Of a stretch of 64,000 nucleotides of DNA, positions 53,901-55,051 are shown one piece after another (positions within the stretch are counted from its first letter, which is position 1; each line of letters begins with the position of its first letter). The position numbers and the translations under genes are program-made. Source of the DNA: Dactylosporangium sp. AC04546 (GTDB lineage Bacteria > Actinomycetota > Actinomycetes > Mycobacteriales > Micromonosporaceae); assembly GCF_022095675.1 (NCBI RefSeq), contig NZ_JAHYSG010000012.1:99163-163162 (forward strand). Direction: 5' to 3'. The notes beneath the pieces were generated by a model. That model did no database searches. It was not told the origin of the DNA and worked only from the letters and a program-made list of their open reading frames with translations.

Positions 53901-54208
53901 CTGTGGTGGGCCGTGGCCAGGCCCTGGAACGCCGGGACGAAGTCGCTGACCGAGGTGTTCAGGACGGTGATATGGAACTGCCAGGCATGGCCGGCGGCGT
54001 CCGGCCAGACACCGGGCTGAGTGAGGTCGTTCGCGGCGCTGCCGGCGAGGTTCAGGGCGTCGCGCGCAGCGCTGGCGACCTTGTCCCAGTCGTCTCCCGC
54101 GCGATTGATGACCTCCACGTTGTCCGGCGGCCAGAAGTGGTCCTTGCGGCTGCCTCTGCGTTCGAGCATGTGTTGCCACAGCTCGCAGTCCGGCTCCGCA
54201 ACGGTCAT
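26924..54208 (-). CDS. Giant 9,094-residue type VII-associated protein
   Basis: One uninterrupted reading frame of 27,285 bp, just under 1 MDa. Residues 30-125 form a WXG100-like helical hairpin ('GVWPDAAGHAWQF'). Hydrophobic segments lie at about 200-260. Residues 370-1365 are Pro-rich. Four repeats of about 225 residues follow (1365-2190), then a helical part and three HELWE-motif modules interleaved with four ADP-ribosyltransferase-like and two DUF1707-like pairs (2830-4770). A coiled-coil stretch (near 5293-5340), a long beta-rich region without known relatives (5400-7120), two 345-residue repeats (7120-7804) and hydrophobic hairpins (8540-9031) end the chain. GTGAGGG precedes the ATG. 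A T7SS-exported effector or surface machine is inferred; no signal peptide is present. It resembles the giant WXG-linked proteins of actinomycetes. Confidence 0.85.
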   Translation of the reverse strand: MTVAEPDCELWQHMLERRGSRKDHFWPPDNVEVINRAGDDWDKVASAARDALNLAGSAANDLTQPGVWPDAAGHAWQFHITVLNTSVSDFVPAFQGLATAHHRYAKFIDEIKTKISEFVHSEDGTFRRIDYFGSVATPWLRDRFAETVVSKIETMVADAAASIRNPVEAPTVEPEKDGDGDSIWDRFPLSIFHGIYDSYANLVKSLIGLVGFGEGGWSWYNAVKAWDGLYSLIAAAGTYSTVVGAIVDQTVGLPTFQRGELGSVGLAALKTMTGGDEPGADLGYRLGYTGATISALLGTRGGGALLKTAGLRLLRAERFGLGSRVYLAGSRLYDIPVVSDGLARGLDRMLPTRFRASTPDHLAYAGRLEGPDASSPPRAPASQGGQPPHQVARPPEPGPPAGRPGASPGELPHLDRNAVHPGPSAEPPPPSSGSHGSPRSGSSGDAGPLPGRTAHPANPGGGLDRGGTPPSTGLHPSSGGGLDRGGAPPSTGPHPSSGGGSPTARQAQFPGEGGSAPATMSVGQPGVHTRPPGHLGGEVTRAPVETVGRPHVGDVLTQPQVVRPDPGVGPGSVRPSHASDPGHAGPGRTSPGSATEGPRINRHRDGVTAPTPADAVFESNNLGRVVSGDKPAPADAASRAAMADARLNGRTWGKPAEADRPVPTAQPTRIDLDGIEPRQRPETLVEPEPIRQPEPVRQPEPVRQPEPVRQPGRVVDPKPPQPGWPARAVPTWPAAPEVEWPAPVVPTSPRVPEVGWPAPPAPGLPDSTAPAQAEPAELSPAEVFPAFIDTDPAPQELFPPQPGAVFPRVEPAVITAPVPAEIPTPSLRPDTPPETGSPTPGADSPAPGQPGSGRPAAPGQITTPAPLELEMPDAGRPAPGQIHASAGGALADPMVWPVLGTARRVRTDPDAARPKPDVRPKSRRPRRTSEARTVAASRDAKSSGSAVERLRADRHRDTARPGGAVLEPYSPEAGHVLGGRHQTRRELAARKQHAEAVRRGRTQIRRPTPADARHQAPTAQPTRAGLGSTATKRSPHPGRKPQSSGTVADGVRSSRHRDAVADHPTSDARGRGRDVVPGGTTPKGRIADAILNGGIHTGGPATAEATRQRSSRVDPDSTGTKPPAPPGAPAAPEPTSQPGHPALPQPGWPAPSIPGWSAPAELESPMSPAPGWSVPPAPGRPVPTQPGWPDPTAPAETPPAEAFPARIDTTAPQELFPAQPGAFIPHVEPAALPTPVPAQLPATAPQPHPPVEPVRPTPAPGTPEKPGKPEKPGKPRKPGAPAPAQPAEPVERPGGPLPVRHTPIELPAPDEPGAGRLAPGQIRASADPNPEPAPAPAAVPTGNPGPSRPAAGAPATPKDAAAARVRSAAEQVFEQLDALGVQVRWDETRPGHVWVSFAGEPGVSHGDDLSALLAGLTGPNLLRDLVWALATWIAQRYGLRLAIKNGTPDSVQDPAAVAEVLFGALHDQARRAVASAAGSEEAAAARADLAAARAGLDEVAASADPGVPRSGGTSWDGAVDRATELVGRAALLDAAGQADRATPLWKRAATLFEQARRQMREAGVGPMSAEPTAEHTKLTPEQLADLMRVRPMAERVFQQLAALGIYVRWDETRPGHVWVSFAGEPGVSHGGDLGALLAGLTGPDPLKDLVWALATWIAQTFGKRLSIKNGWPDSVQDPAVIAEVLFAGLYNQAEEAVGNAAGADERAAARADLEAARAGLAEASGAVDQGTARSGGTSWDAALDRARELVSRASLLQRTGQGDRAWPLWKEAAALFKRAREEMRDAGVGPMSADPAVGHAELTAEQLANLMRVRSMAERVFEQLAALGIRITWDEAAGPGHVLVRFDGEQGLSHGDDLGALLAGLTGSDLLADVVWAVATWIAQTHGLRLAIKNGTPDSVQDPAAVAEVLFGALHDQARRAVASAAGSEEAAAARADLAAARAGLDEVAASADPGVPRSGGTSWDGAVDRATELVGRAALLDAAGQADRATPLWKRAATLFEQARRQMREAGVGPMSAEPTAEHTKLTPEQLADLMRVRPMAERVFQQLAALGIRITWDETRQGWVLVSFPADPNFRIRHDLHAVLAGLTGPNLLTDLVWALATWVTREFGRILRRHRLPDWIQDPAAVAAALFGALHRQAQDAVGNAAGPDETRAAQADLAEVSAGFEQALAAAAPGLVDLLGQVEAGSALRARLLPYVVREVLTAVVSALAAGGADQVADVVVSDDGGLVVRTRDGGTRTIPAARVQEVVDEIVATADGRDVHGIRVAVAEALGALIGPALLDGGHAADVGAMVVLAAVYFDAATPDQARLAVERAFAERMVRAGHDLRPAVADASATAGWLYRELTRVGPENAASETAIPLADREFARRAREDRSALDEPAQRARLDLRADPQAAEAVAQAYERWREAVAHPGASAHVAAEAQRDFERALRNLRTGHELRAAALRKAGGDPTVLDEHRRAAVALRQVARAHHLAVAVTGRGEAQPGPAVARRMHDAVGRLVHAIGDELLDVLDRELFAFAHALLTATPGGFTAGERNLVQTLVRAEPTLGWHTDSGRPDVAGLSPITPADLLDAVDTVTFAELLAIAALLDAATDWHHDQDSRLTTLTHAFGLVDPVRREWLGRRLRDLHVSDERTARLDEALRHFAATEPPSLTEDEPGRYHDALLPAIAQLLLTTGALNGYREVVPLGGGRFLLTTDLGETLLVVVEVAGPATGRHEHYEQPLQVPGDTDRQGRVLYDTRFPAARVILAPNQTPAQQATALRNLLRHLAGHVDQPLRSHLRDQAEEISRAADRARVHGHAELADTLQKQIQRQRVSDPIAASWVLGTRATAGMLPLPNAAGVADALRQRLQQLDGDEYRDSAIREVRLVHAGDHPDADESHLATGDVVVGVVETQPWSPYAWHTERLRVTVAVGYVGGHRRARSYATGASVSGQPADVTVVLSEQHADSDDLIGTFVHELWEIDGRLRRRTWWRPSSAEPQRDVLTRRASAPEPGVRLSDHDRGGVGDVQELVARIVTSAAGSAERAELIEDLSAHLEHLGLGVTNPAAAALWELVDAEVRAERLTPAQQELYRSLREPGWRYAATVAPPAPPALAAGPGARADRAAPLPYKRSRATNLVSDRDAADRLIEELHPYRTPDDQGDRWLAAVGERQGFGDTPTVVSRWEIDRLLSTDDYIEVWRGVEGTTGKTAAAYNEELRSGPALYGELPINGAPYAFTEARSAAETASDGTPGGVVRALLPKSASIATYDDLKQRAEALPVRFNWHVAFTDVARYAAAAGIDAVVFPGDGFLVVNRSVLVVEEARGAGGPTGYDGGGPDRGVPATDRDRWAVVRRLEGLVGAGRHTLEEFEGLARVVFAARTLGDLDAVVRDSDRDVPATDQDREAAVERLEQQVGAGRLTLAEFQDRVAAVHATGTLAELDTLLADLPATPAQLEASPPTEVLPYKPSRARNLIPDALAIYRLDRRIAQDWPWHSGSDRYFAAICAIQGYDDTPTVVDRQTLKQLRRTGDYITLWHGATGTGGQTAAQVHEDFRNGPAVYESSSVNYHGWYPIDGFVCGERRSLTNADGTADSKVMVLLPRTAKIGEYRMVAVESDAIDAGLCYRNIGRYAAAVGLDAVRIQGGGDPAAVYLVVNRSILIVEEARAGRGAALPPAGPPVTAFLVPGTRTAAAMLPAPDPAGIAGVLRERLQLLSETGYRDSAIREIRLVETGDHTGGLIAGVIEVHPWSPYAWNTEQLRVTVVVGDVGQSLRGRSYVTRSSASGQRSKVTVVISQRHPDSDLTGTLLHELWEIDGRLRRPPWWGTSGGRPQRDLLTRGASTPDPEARLSDHDRGGVGDVQELVTRIVAASGDAEEQAALIGELSAHLEHLGLGVTNPDAAVLWALVDAQVRADRLPPRQREIFRSLREPYWQRVAVLPAPSSRALPEGPAVGDDRESLPYRPSQARDLLADGPAVELLRGELEPFLADGRGDRLLAEISERQGFAGTPTVASRWEMDRLLFGDYIEVWRGVQGTGDTSAAEFNEDLRNGPAAYGEFPVNGVPYAFVGTRVAAETDSDGTPGSVVRAFLPKAAKIAAYDDVRQRAQTALADYRQYLRDNELPDHVEWRDAFADVARYAAAAGIDAVVFPGGVRRGGPAADGFLIVNPAVLVVEAPDPSGPVGYDSGGPDRGAPATDEDRRTVAHQLEVVVGAGRLPLDAFERLSRDAFAARTLAGLDAVIRDLYRDIRVTDRDREAAGERLGQHVGAGQLTLPEFQDWLAAVLAARTPAELDAVLANLPALPEQAEPGSPPDEPALPYKPSRAKNLIPDALAVDRLDRRIAQQPPDLGVDPYLAEICAIQGFDDTPTVVSRSMMHQLRLRTDLYIVAWHGAVGTADRTAAQIQEDFRTGPAVYERWTTYYGAAGPTGFVCAGKHVARADGTPDSKIRVLIPRTARIGDYTEVAAKSADLPAGVLHREVSRYAAAAGLDLVRVQGAGGASTTYIVVNRSILIVEEAPSRRGAAALPTAGPPVTAFVVDGTRAADGMPPEGDAAGIARSFRERLRQRGVSDSVIREVRPVADAGVRVGADGRVVAGVAEVHRWDGPPVTVTVTVGRIREDLRARSEFPEGGQATDVTVVLSERHADSDDLIGTFVHELWEVDARLRRRRQWWRPTGAAAQQHLLTPAASAPGRRARLSDHDLGGVGDVQDLVARVVASADPRERAALIDDLTAHLDHLGLGAAAPNAARLWRMIDAEVPEDRLSEAQRELYQSLRDPGWQHAANVRTVSAEAAQRVGRDVPAQRAARRELAIEVLRDAADAANLHGNTGITLRRDGNLTIPHRAGGPARVVDAGTVIDELADSAGRIDNHQLRVAAARRLAALLVEPRTGWLGRLRRDKAEARARRQDTLVAVAELAADTAVPPETRAAARKTLTGLLRRGSDPVDQAAVVAALSQRARPVYELVVASLRNATAVSPTGSRLRVDEVRAAHDQLWQALSDPSAEPAVVDARRDELAEAVDWLIRRHQESRERNLGIRDDVAADHAGMLEHLRSLRAAVAGLGQQPDIEQVTVPLYRAGQHWQAAEQRRADLGAAAQRADEFITAIEPLLARHGAGHARHELRDVLFGWLTAGIEPEQANARVAVLIGAAFPGERGPAVTALDVLAELRELLVEMRRSPGAPAVAAIFQAVGEVLALEPAAGVAVRSERTRELLADAERAAVEKDPYGALRMRPMTETFAAVREALDELTGASRRGDAAAAARVLAALDGKLQQLDGRLESAAEALRKLRDAYRKLALPSGTETPVEPPEEPADPEEAREKAEEAEQEELQRGRYRRLANLVDEAAQEADRVAARLQWVRELRDGAATGLANPATARLGLPTVLKGLLAGAGSALPLYERLTDAVDRTRPAVAVLSTAVPTGRLAQMADLAAVVDGYLTDGEHLAPHDLEWVLRSEWRGVASPGGQLFAVSDGASGIIEFKIAFVHDDLAEVTDAPTTISNVMLGQVPTYMQNSRVLADALTRNAGWSVTAKPIKIAERIANFVTGGLIGKHLVAEAGFGASRNVSIKVLGADYTMPGAVIDNRGNSSQYDTTGRWVVQVRTAESLRRAGNNAGAWEQVPFAPAEPARVRLAVSHPYVEPVLGAELPRHSNPDPWFPEHGVIPVSGVPELYDAALDLLGDRAPLNSIEREHVRALVLELYPARMHRTINGPGELTTVITDDWGRRATIGIRTEADRENAKRVGNRTRKMHLEFLRVTFSQALAEMSFGRSRQAGGTGGANGLQPGWLTERFRGMGLKIIGSLSRTSGRQVTSAADASVIRPSVQRYSGHTVTFDVPLKHVVTVDLHDGRGPQERAVDGNGLFVIPEPLAYKAGLPVSVDAVREFKDGEAVLVDDLDEGSPPGHTKEPPLGVLDAEGKLTGAGQALVQGFTGIEGLGGLHGVVRMILQNTGYLPSDDTAASAYLQEFSAVRLEGAFDQAVQDGVFLVLVNERDQRKALRVWIEPGQLRYLGYSRAWTVVNLEIDSETASRSHGRTRKRRRGFGLGLGSAYDKAHRLFDFNGAGLGYGHSNSVGISVGRGRTGNQLPLIESGRKGTARFSATVNAVVQEQDAAGQWSDITRSDGLEVEIVWPADMLPEETVPVLPPDAPTTTSQAVLGRAEIMHVQAKGMLPAAEQALGTAPRAGTGAFANLAAAMNVRTLVAVGRTLYVPAFGAGVGHRTDLVDYDPAEILGSVRDMTADTHRTVIVEGVPGASTWNGAFRGVVGAVHLALDSNSITKSYTREHAADLARAFGVHTGVDRDHGSVGGGLSGTYSHGASETLVEIVGDEALIIYLGLHYTYSMPVKFRVEARRRQGHRDERIAEPQELDGTVVYTLPERDALDLYGLGELPVPLHRLTDALRRYSAGKLDLDLDRASMARIVNRYVQDLRAATRAMSAEDYPSYLPDDRELRGTDPFAAALLGRLAEDFPDVLAELVAAKDLPAYAKELEAKVAGDPELQELAQDATLPEPLLSGVGQSRFAHVDLGGVDIFQEALRGLGKLAPQAERRTVGLWRNLYGRLAGPRWVPKIEDGQVSGGWVTSVPVAVDHRTDAELVIRLKIGLNRGRAVGLSKIIGLIVQKYRYEQRDRGRFRGWSAGAAPLNGSAAPPAGHLPEGESAELRGGWSRTVRASVSEQLTRLQRAASFGQTVRFRRDIAVTLDMTLVYPKLTDRVTRRVWDALRRRQTNRYRVTFGGHAEQLVPAELSLGKPEQPAPSALELANPLDPRPVPLPYEFLPDGGENGGLAGTVLDRMVRGGVVGPKAKQLQVPVEQAFLPTMYNGKLEAMHAPGGAQMLWELLPGSADTYVEVVVEARSFEPRVVGEGEEVELGDINRAQHTAGLSVNESHNVGAKVGFSIPEGGLDVTRGRSGSSEHTLAMGDRDETTISGKAERRVLAFRVDHVVTIRTVRVHPGPRGVRHTTLREAVFQPAGTGRAYVTMHRHDAEELLARWEQSPGSPWRWWLREQPPAAGRVDRVRAWLRRPGAVPAVFDLHELNVDAAGRPDYEPRSPYVAIAELMRSRIGKHDKVVHLQATQAAGAPDVVEVASTLARRLGVDVVLEARRPHGVVRRYRATPSGAVRPQLPNSAMDALPAAVPLSTLPPADPLGVAGDLVRDLTDRLPGRRRAIVGYPDLVTELRFRAPDSDRRIGQLLDRIGAEGFLRVLDRLVEDGHSAEVIDLVRALASPDAPWRADLAREHRAAAEAAMADALPELTGAGLMDRAQLDADATLVLRTAAGETVDLPVSGELADLAEFAATGVAGERLRITALTMLTTSIVAGLDGEAGAPWGDDPYLAVARVLVRRFDAVADEAREEWLAALLELVPAFAYSDFAELWQETLPPAVAGALRRPAAEAVVVDTLALLTGPDGVLAAEVAPGPAGAMRLTGRDGRVREISAESLAGLHDRLSDRLRRGAGVDEIRAEAEAILRADAYLFGGSVDALPASVPADPRHVVRDLADRVPGRGRVAAGEKFGYVDLVAELRFRDPDGLGAQPDSDRRIGQVLDRFDSRGFLRVLDRLAEDGHPVEVIDLVRALAAPGAPWRAELAGEHRAVAEVAVAGALPELVEAGLVDRAELRGGDAAALVVRTAAGETVGLSVSDELAALAAAEVVGERLRVLAVTMLTTAIVAELGERVGEPWAGDPYLAVARVLVRRYAEEARDEWLAGLLELVPAFTYGDFAELWQEPLPPAVAEALRLPAVEAVVDDTLALLTGPDGVLAAEIGPGRAGGVRLTGHDGRVRELSEEHLAELYNRLYDRLARGVGVARIRADAAAILGADADLYGGSSLSRVEGALAAQALVDQVTAARVPSTAARRFYRPGNPAGREQTRPSMVTAGDDWSAALASEDALRALIRASGRSWYDVRLMLLDEGLLPADARPVEIRDVARIVEADAVRHDIASTLQEVLDDAVREFEGLAQGMWPSATDARSRRRARAIARHIADGTMTPALRETFIEQIFADEVRARQWQILRGHYGRYQLRALPSYGLNGQGPRSAWTGPTLTLDLMVGGQPVVVHSYRLDTGPDRQWAHRNNTFTRGLFETETLRPSSPPPAAGPPPTPPIPPWPPRPPRPADPLTARQRAGLAEAAEALSRERGWRASLMVGDGPSRLELEIWGRPLHVVVTPDDAVQGYRIERTGPAAVEVRIPRAVLDDPARVAGAVVPAVRAAVAMRSFDRSVKVWRDPERTGLYAGTDVDEGTPRLTAGARAGWAAATLTAERVLDLRRQEAAGDLALRAQVVAEQAWLEEQLTALGVREGQPGFVERLEAVGRSRGTLPADPEVAELLSPWRRVDASAAAVGASVREMAPVAARQAGVKAATFDPETGKLNVLVDTRHRGSRARSQVLHAIPVTFDRTGGDATRGELVATDDGYRLRLAPDAGRLAVGLAVTEALATIGLIARPPVWQQGRASILAAQFRYLELQLRSATPLERLAIAALGARLLEELKAQYRPEEVDAPLVESAEHLVRRAAGDLPRTERLGGRAGLLVLGPRPDNPREREVESIREPSKRPASSDFRRGRIVSSAVGSASTLVGGAIAHRDMVMLVANAVGNGIRDFLQGGSDSALKVKQEGKKAEDAARKARRNTVQGPAPAAPEAPRATAAFAIPSTPESSTAAPSTPRIAEEDGTTDGEQAPQEPRSIFKEHLARRGFAVTVASTIATGVYAWLKHAPVTDGAINSSSSLLGAGASATADHRYEQAEQQAKTDREFELRNDPAKARNRALHDAHYGAAELHERIEASVRADAAGLTPQQRTALAELLRTSAELLERGIQSLQPVVADDRAELLAHRDARRLIVEALRMAATWRLPRSPEHPGVPPMRDFIHRTGWPGVVSGVAALAATWHLAPQTVAVTSIGSAASAAGGFYLGVGWARHRAMEIAEERAIASIEALRDAGLALRHTQAAIDLLGGRPARQVPETLQPEGPLQAWKDLWGEPWQGDPPIADARSVILLKHGLPTIARLTAGTVTGAAWKVAEAAGHVPPEVAAKLGVLPIAVVVALSGATELFAYGIGESLYRKRAGALATRAADRKGRMQASELPVTLDALAQLLLDHARTGADLAADPPAAPGPDEPEATP
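27120..28600 (-). other. C-terminal hydrophobic hairpins of the giant protein
   Basis: Four hydrophobic stretches near residues 8540-8580, 8667-8687, 8844-8889 and 9009-9031 (for example 'FAVTVASTIATGVYAW' and 'VLPIAVVVALSGATELFAYG') are separated by charged helical linkers. They could insert into a membrane. The very C-terminus is Pro/Ala-rich and acidic. Confidence 0.5.
30800..31789 (-). repeat. 345-residue internal repeat, copy 2 (giant protein)
   Basis: Shares with copy 1 the run 'DSDRRIGQVLDRF', 'FLRVLDRLAEDGHPVEVIDL', 'MLTTAIVAEL', 'DPYLAVARVLVRR', 'LALLTGPDGVLAAE' and 'DGRVREL'. Identity by eye is well over half, and insertions are few. Confidence 0.8.
31790..32850 (-). repeat. 345-residue internal repeat, copy 1 (giant protein)
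   Basis: Counterpart of 30800-31789 with 'DSDRRIGQLLDRI', 'FLRVLDRLVEDGHSAEVIDL', 'MLTTSIVAGL', 'DPYLAVARVLVRR' and 'LALLTGPDGVLAAE'. The unit is helical with one small beta part and matches no family I know. Confidence 0.8.
32860..38000 (-). other. Unassigned beta-rich core of the giant protein
   Basis: Residues about 5400-7120 alternate strand-like segments and basic loops ('FGLGLGSAYDKAHRLFDFNG', 'VGISVGRGRTG', 'KVGFSIPEGG', 'SGTYSHGASETLVEIVGD'). The pattern of 'SVG.S.GRGR' and 'H.VTIRTVRV' strands recurs several times, suggesting repeated beta units. I recognise no named domain. Confidence 0.5.
39900..40670 (-). other. HELWE module 3 (giant protein)
   Basis: 'DDLIGTFVHELWEVDARLRR' near residue 4640, followed by 'ARLSDHDLGGVGDVQDLVAR' and 'LDHLGLGAAAPNAARLW'. 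The His-Glu-x-x-Glu helix recalls a zincin helix but lacks its second His. Confidence 0.65.
40700..41310 (-). other. ART-like module 4 (His variant)
   Basis: Begins with 'LPYKPSRAKNLI', has 'LYIVAWHGAVGT' where modules 1 and 3 have WRG, then 'GPTGFVCAG' and a last 'YIVVNRSILIVEEA'. The Arg of an R-S-E site is replaced by His, so activity is doubtful. Confidence 0.45.
41360..41690 (-). other. DUF1707-like pair 2 (giant protein)
   Basis: Two tandem copies, one with 'LPLDAFERLSRDAFAARTL' and one with 'LTLPEFQDWLAAVLAARTP' ending in LPAL, match the DUF1707/SHOCT-like helix pattern (GRLTLxEFxxR, AARTxxEL). Confidence 0.6.
41735..42375 (-). other. ART-like module 3 (Arg form)
   Basis: 'LPYRPSQARDLL', 'DYIEVWRGVQGT', 'NGVPYAFVGTR', 'FADVARYAAAAGIDAVVFPG' and 'GFLIVNPAVLVVEAP' give the order Arg strand, aromatic strand, helix and final strand seen in ADP-ribosyltransferase folds. 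Confidence 0.45.
42420..43215 (-). other. HELWE module 2 (giant protein)
   Basis: 'SDLTGTLLHELWEIDGRLRR' near residue 3798, with 'LSDHDRGGVGDVQELVTR' and 'SAHLEHLGLGVTNPDAAVLW' after it. Closest to module 1 by eye. Confidence 0.65.
43255..43860 (-). other. ART-like module 2 (His variant)
   Basis: 'LPYKPSRARNLI', 'DYITLWHGATGT', 'IDGFVCGERRS', 'IGRYAAAVGLDAVRIQGGG' and 'YLVVNRSILIVEEAR'. Same His substitution as module 4; the two form one subtype. Confidence 0.45.
43900..44230 (-). other. DUF1707-like pair 1 (giant protein)
   Basis: Tandem units 'HTLEEFEGLARVVFAARTL' and 'LTLAEFQDRVAAVHATGTL', the second ending in 'LDTLLADLPA' as in ordinary DUF1707 proteins. Confidence 0.65.
44275..44875 (-). 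other. ART-like module 1 (Arg form)
   Basis: 'LPYKRSRATNLV', 'DYIEVWRGVEGT', 'INGAPYAFTEAR', 'FTDVARYAAAAGIDAVVFPG' and 'GFLVVNRSVLVVEEAR'. The fold assignment to ADP-ribosyltransferases is by motif order only. Confidence 0.45.
44930..45720 (-). other. HELWE module 1 (giant protein)
   Basis: 'DLIGTFVHELWEIDGRLRR' near residue 2963, preceded by 'VTVVLSEQHADSD' and followed by 'LSDHDRGGVGDVQELVAR'. Each HELWE module starts with a strand-rich 'FRDSAIREVRL'-type segment (here 'YRDSAIREVRLVHAGDH'). Confidence 0.65.
48051..48552 (-). repeat. 502-bp identical repeat, right copy (units C-D)
   Basis: Identical, base for base as far as I can read, to 49398-49899, at an offset of 1,347 bp. It encodes most of the second half of 225-residue unit C and the start of unit D. 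Confidence 0.9.
49398..49899 (-). repeat. 502-bp identical repeat, left copy (units A-B)
   Basis: Counterpart of 48051-48552, covering most of unit A and the start of unit B. Outside this block the units differ, which points to recent gene conversion rather than a whole-unit duplication. Confidence 0.9.
52079..52150 (-). repeat. 18-bp tandem repeat, four units
   Basis: Four copies of CTGGCGCACCGGCTCCGG (the last with 2 changes) encode successive RQPEPV/I hexapeptides in the Pro-rich region. The repeat is coding and in frame; length variation between strains is likely. Confidence 0.9.
52714..52827 (-). repeat. 57-bp tandem repeat, two units
   Basis: Two units of 57 bp (52714-52770, 52771-52827) encode a 19-residue Gly/Pro/Ser-rich element containing GGGLDRGG and PPSTG, with the beginning of a third. 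In frame with the giant gene. Confidence 0.85.
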
Positions 54209-54223
54209 GCCGCAACCCTCACG

Positions 54224-54556
54224 TCAGCTCTCGCCGCCGTCGGCGGCGAGGGTGCTCGCGGCGGCGGCGTCGCCGCTCAGGTAGGTCCGCACGGCCTCGC
54301 GGCCCTTGCCCGCGAGCTCGAAGTAGACGGGGGGAACCTCGCCGGCGGCGGCCTTGACCTCGTCCACCGCCTTGCCGACCACGGCCTTGAACGCATCGCC
54401 CAGCGGGCCGGAGCCGACCCCGGCATTGGTGACGGGTGCGCCCCTCAGCGCGGTGGCGAAGTCCGTGCTCGCCGTCCCCAGCCGTTCCAGTACGGCCCCG
54501 GTCGGGTCGGTCCACATGTCGATGTACCCGTCGCCGTCGCGGTCGACCTCGCTCAC
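54224..54556 (-). CDS. EspC-like small T7SS protein with an EF-hand-type loop
   Basis: A 110-residue helical protein. 'VLERLGTASTDFATALRG', 'GPLGDAFKAVVGKAVDEVKA' and a last helix resemble the EspC/ESX-associated small secreted proteins of actinomycetes. The N-terminus carries 'DRDGDGYIDMW', the pattern of a calcium-binding EF-hand or dockerin loop with Asp at positions 1, 3, 5 and 9 and Gly at 6. GTG start in a GTGA overlap with the YbaB-like gene; the giant gene starts 15 bases later. It may be a co-exported partner of the giant protein. An overlapping frame at 54219-54566 is a shadow. Confidence 0.6.
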   Translation of the reverse strand: MSEVDRDGDGYIDMWTDPTGAVLERLGTASTDFATALRGAPVTNAGVGSGPLGDAFKAVVGKAVDEVKAAAGEVPPVYFELAGKGREAVRTYLSGDAAAASTLAADGGES

Positions 54557-54933
54557 CGCTGCTCACCTCGCGCGGTCTCCTCGTCGAGCTTGTTGAGCAG
54601 CGGATCGAACCGCAGGTCGGCGGACTCGGAGGTGGCCTCCTCGGGCAGGTAGCGGCGGACGATGGCGAAGCCCTCTTCCTGGGCGAGCTCCATGGCCCGG
54701 TGGACGGTCGCGACGATGGCCTTCGCCAGCGCGGTCGAGTCGGGGGTGCGGTAGATGCGCGGGTCCAGCTGCAGCTCGATCAGCTCATGGGCGGCGCCGA
54801 CCGTCGCGGTGATCAGCCCGTCGTCGGACTCGGCGGTGGCCCGGATCCGGGCCATGTGGTCCCGCATGGCCCGGATGTCCTCGGCCATCTTCTTGTGCTG
54901 GGCATACAACTCCAGGTGCAGTGACGTGTCCAC
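54553..54933 (-). CDS. YbaB/EbfC-like protein in the T7SS locus
   Basis: A 126-residue protein: helix 'HLELYAQHKKMAEDIRAMRD', strands 'ATAESDDGLITATVGAAHELIELQLDP' in shortened form (ATAESDDGLITATVG, ELIELQLDP), then 'LAKAIVATVHRAMELAQEEG'. This helix-strand-helix order is that of YbaB/EbfC nucleoid proteins. Members of the family are common in actinobacterial ESX-like loci, where their role (DNA binding or an escort function) is not settled. The GTG at 54933 has GGGAGG a few bases before it. It heads the minus-strand run and is divergent from the mycosin gene. Confidence 0.65.
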   Translation of the reverse strand: MDTSLHLELYAQHKKMAEDIRAMRDHMARIRATAESDDGLITATVGAAHELIELQLDPRIYRTPDSTALAKAIVATVHRAMELAQEEGFAIVRRYLPEEATSESADLRFDPLLNKLDEETARGEQR

Positions 54934-55051
54934 GGCGCCTCCCGAGATCGCTTCCGGGCCAGTGTCACGTGGGCGTCGGCACGCTGCGGCCGCCTGGCCT
55001 GTTGCGGCCATGCGCGAATGCCGGCAGACGGCCTGCTGGGACGATCCGGGG
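54934..55051. promoter_or_regulatory. Divergent promoter region, mycP versus the giant-protein operon
   Basis: These 118 bases must carry the promoters of both divergent units. I see no clear TTGACA/TANNNT pair, no obvious operator and no small ORF in it. Confidence 0.3.

Noticed and set aside
54219..54566. An overlapping 115-codon frame at the EspC-like gene
   Set aside because: Arg-rich shadow; the EspC-like frame has the coupled GTGA junction and helical composition.
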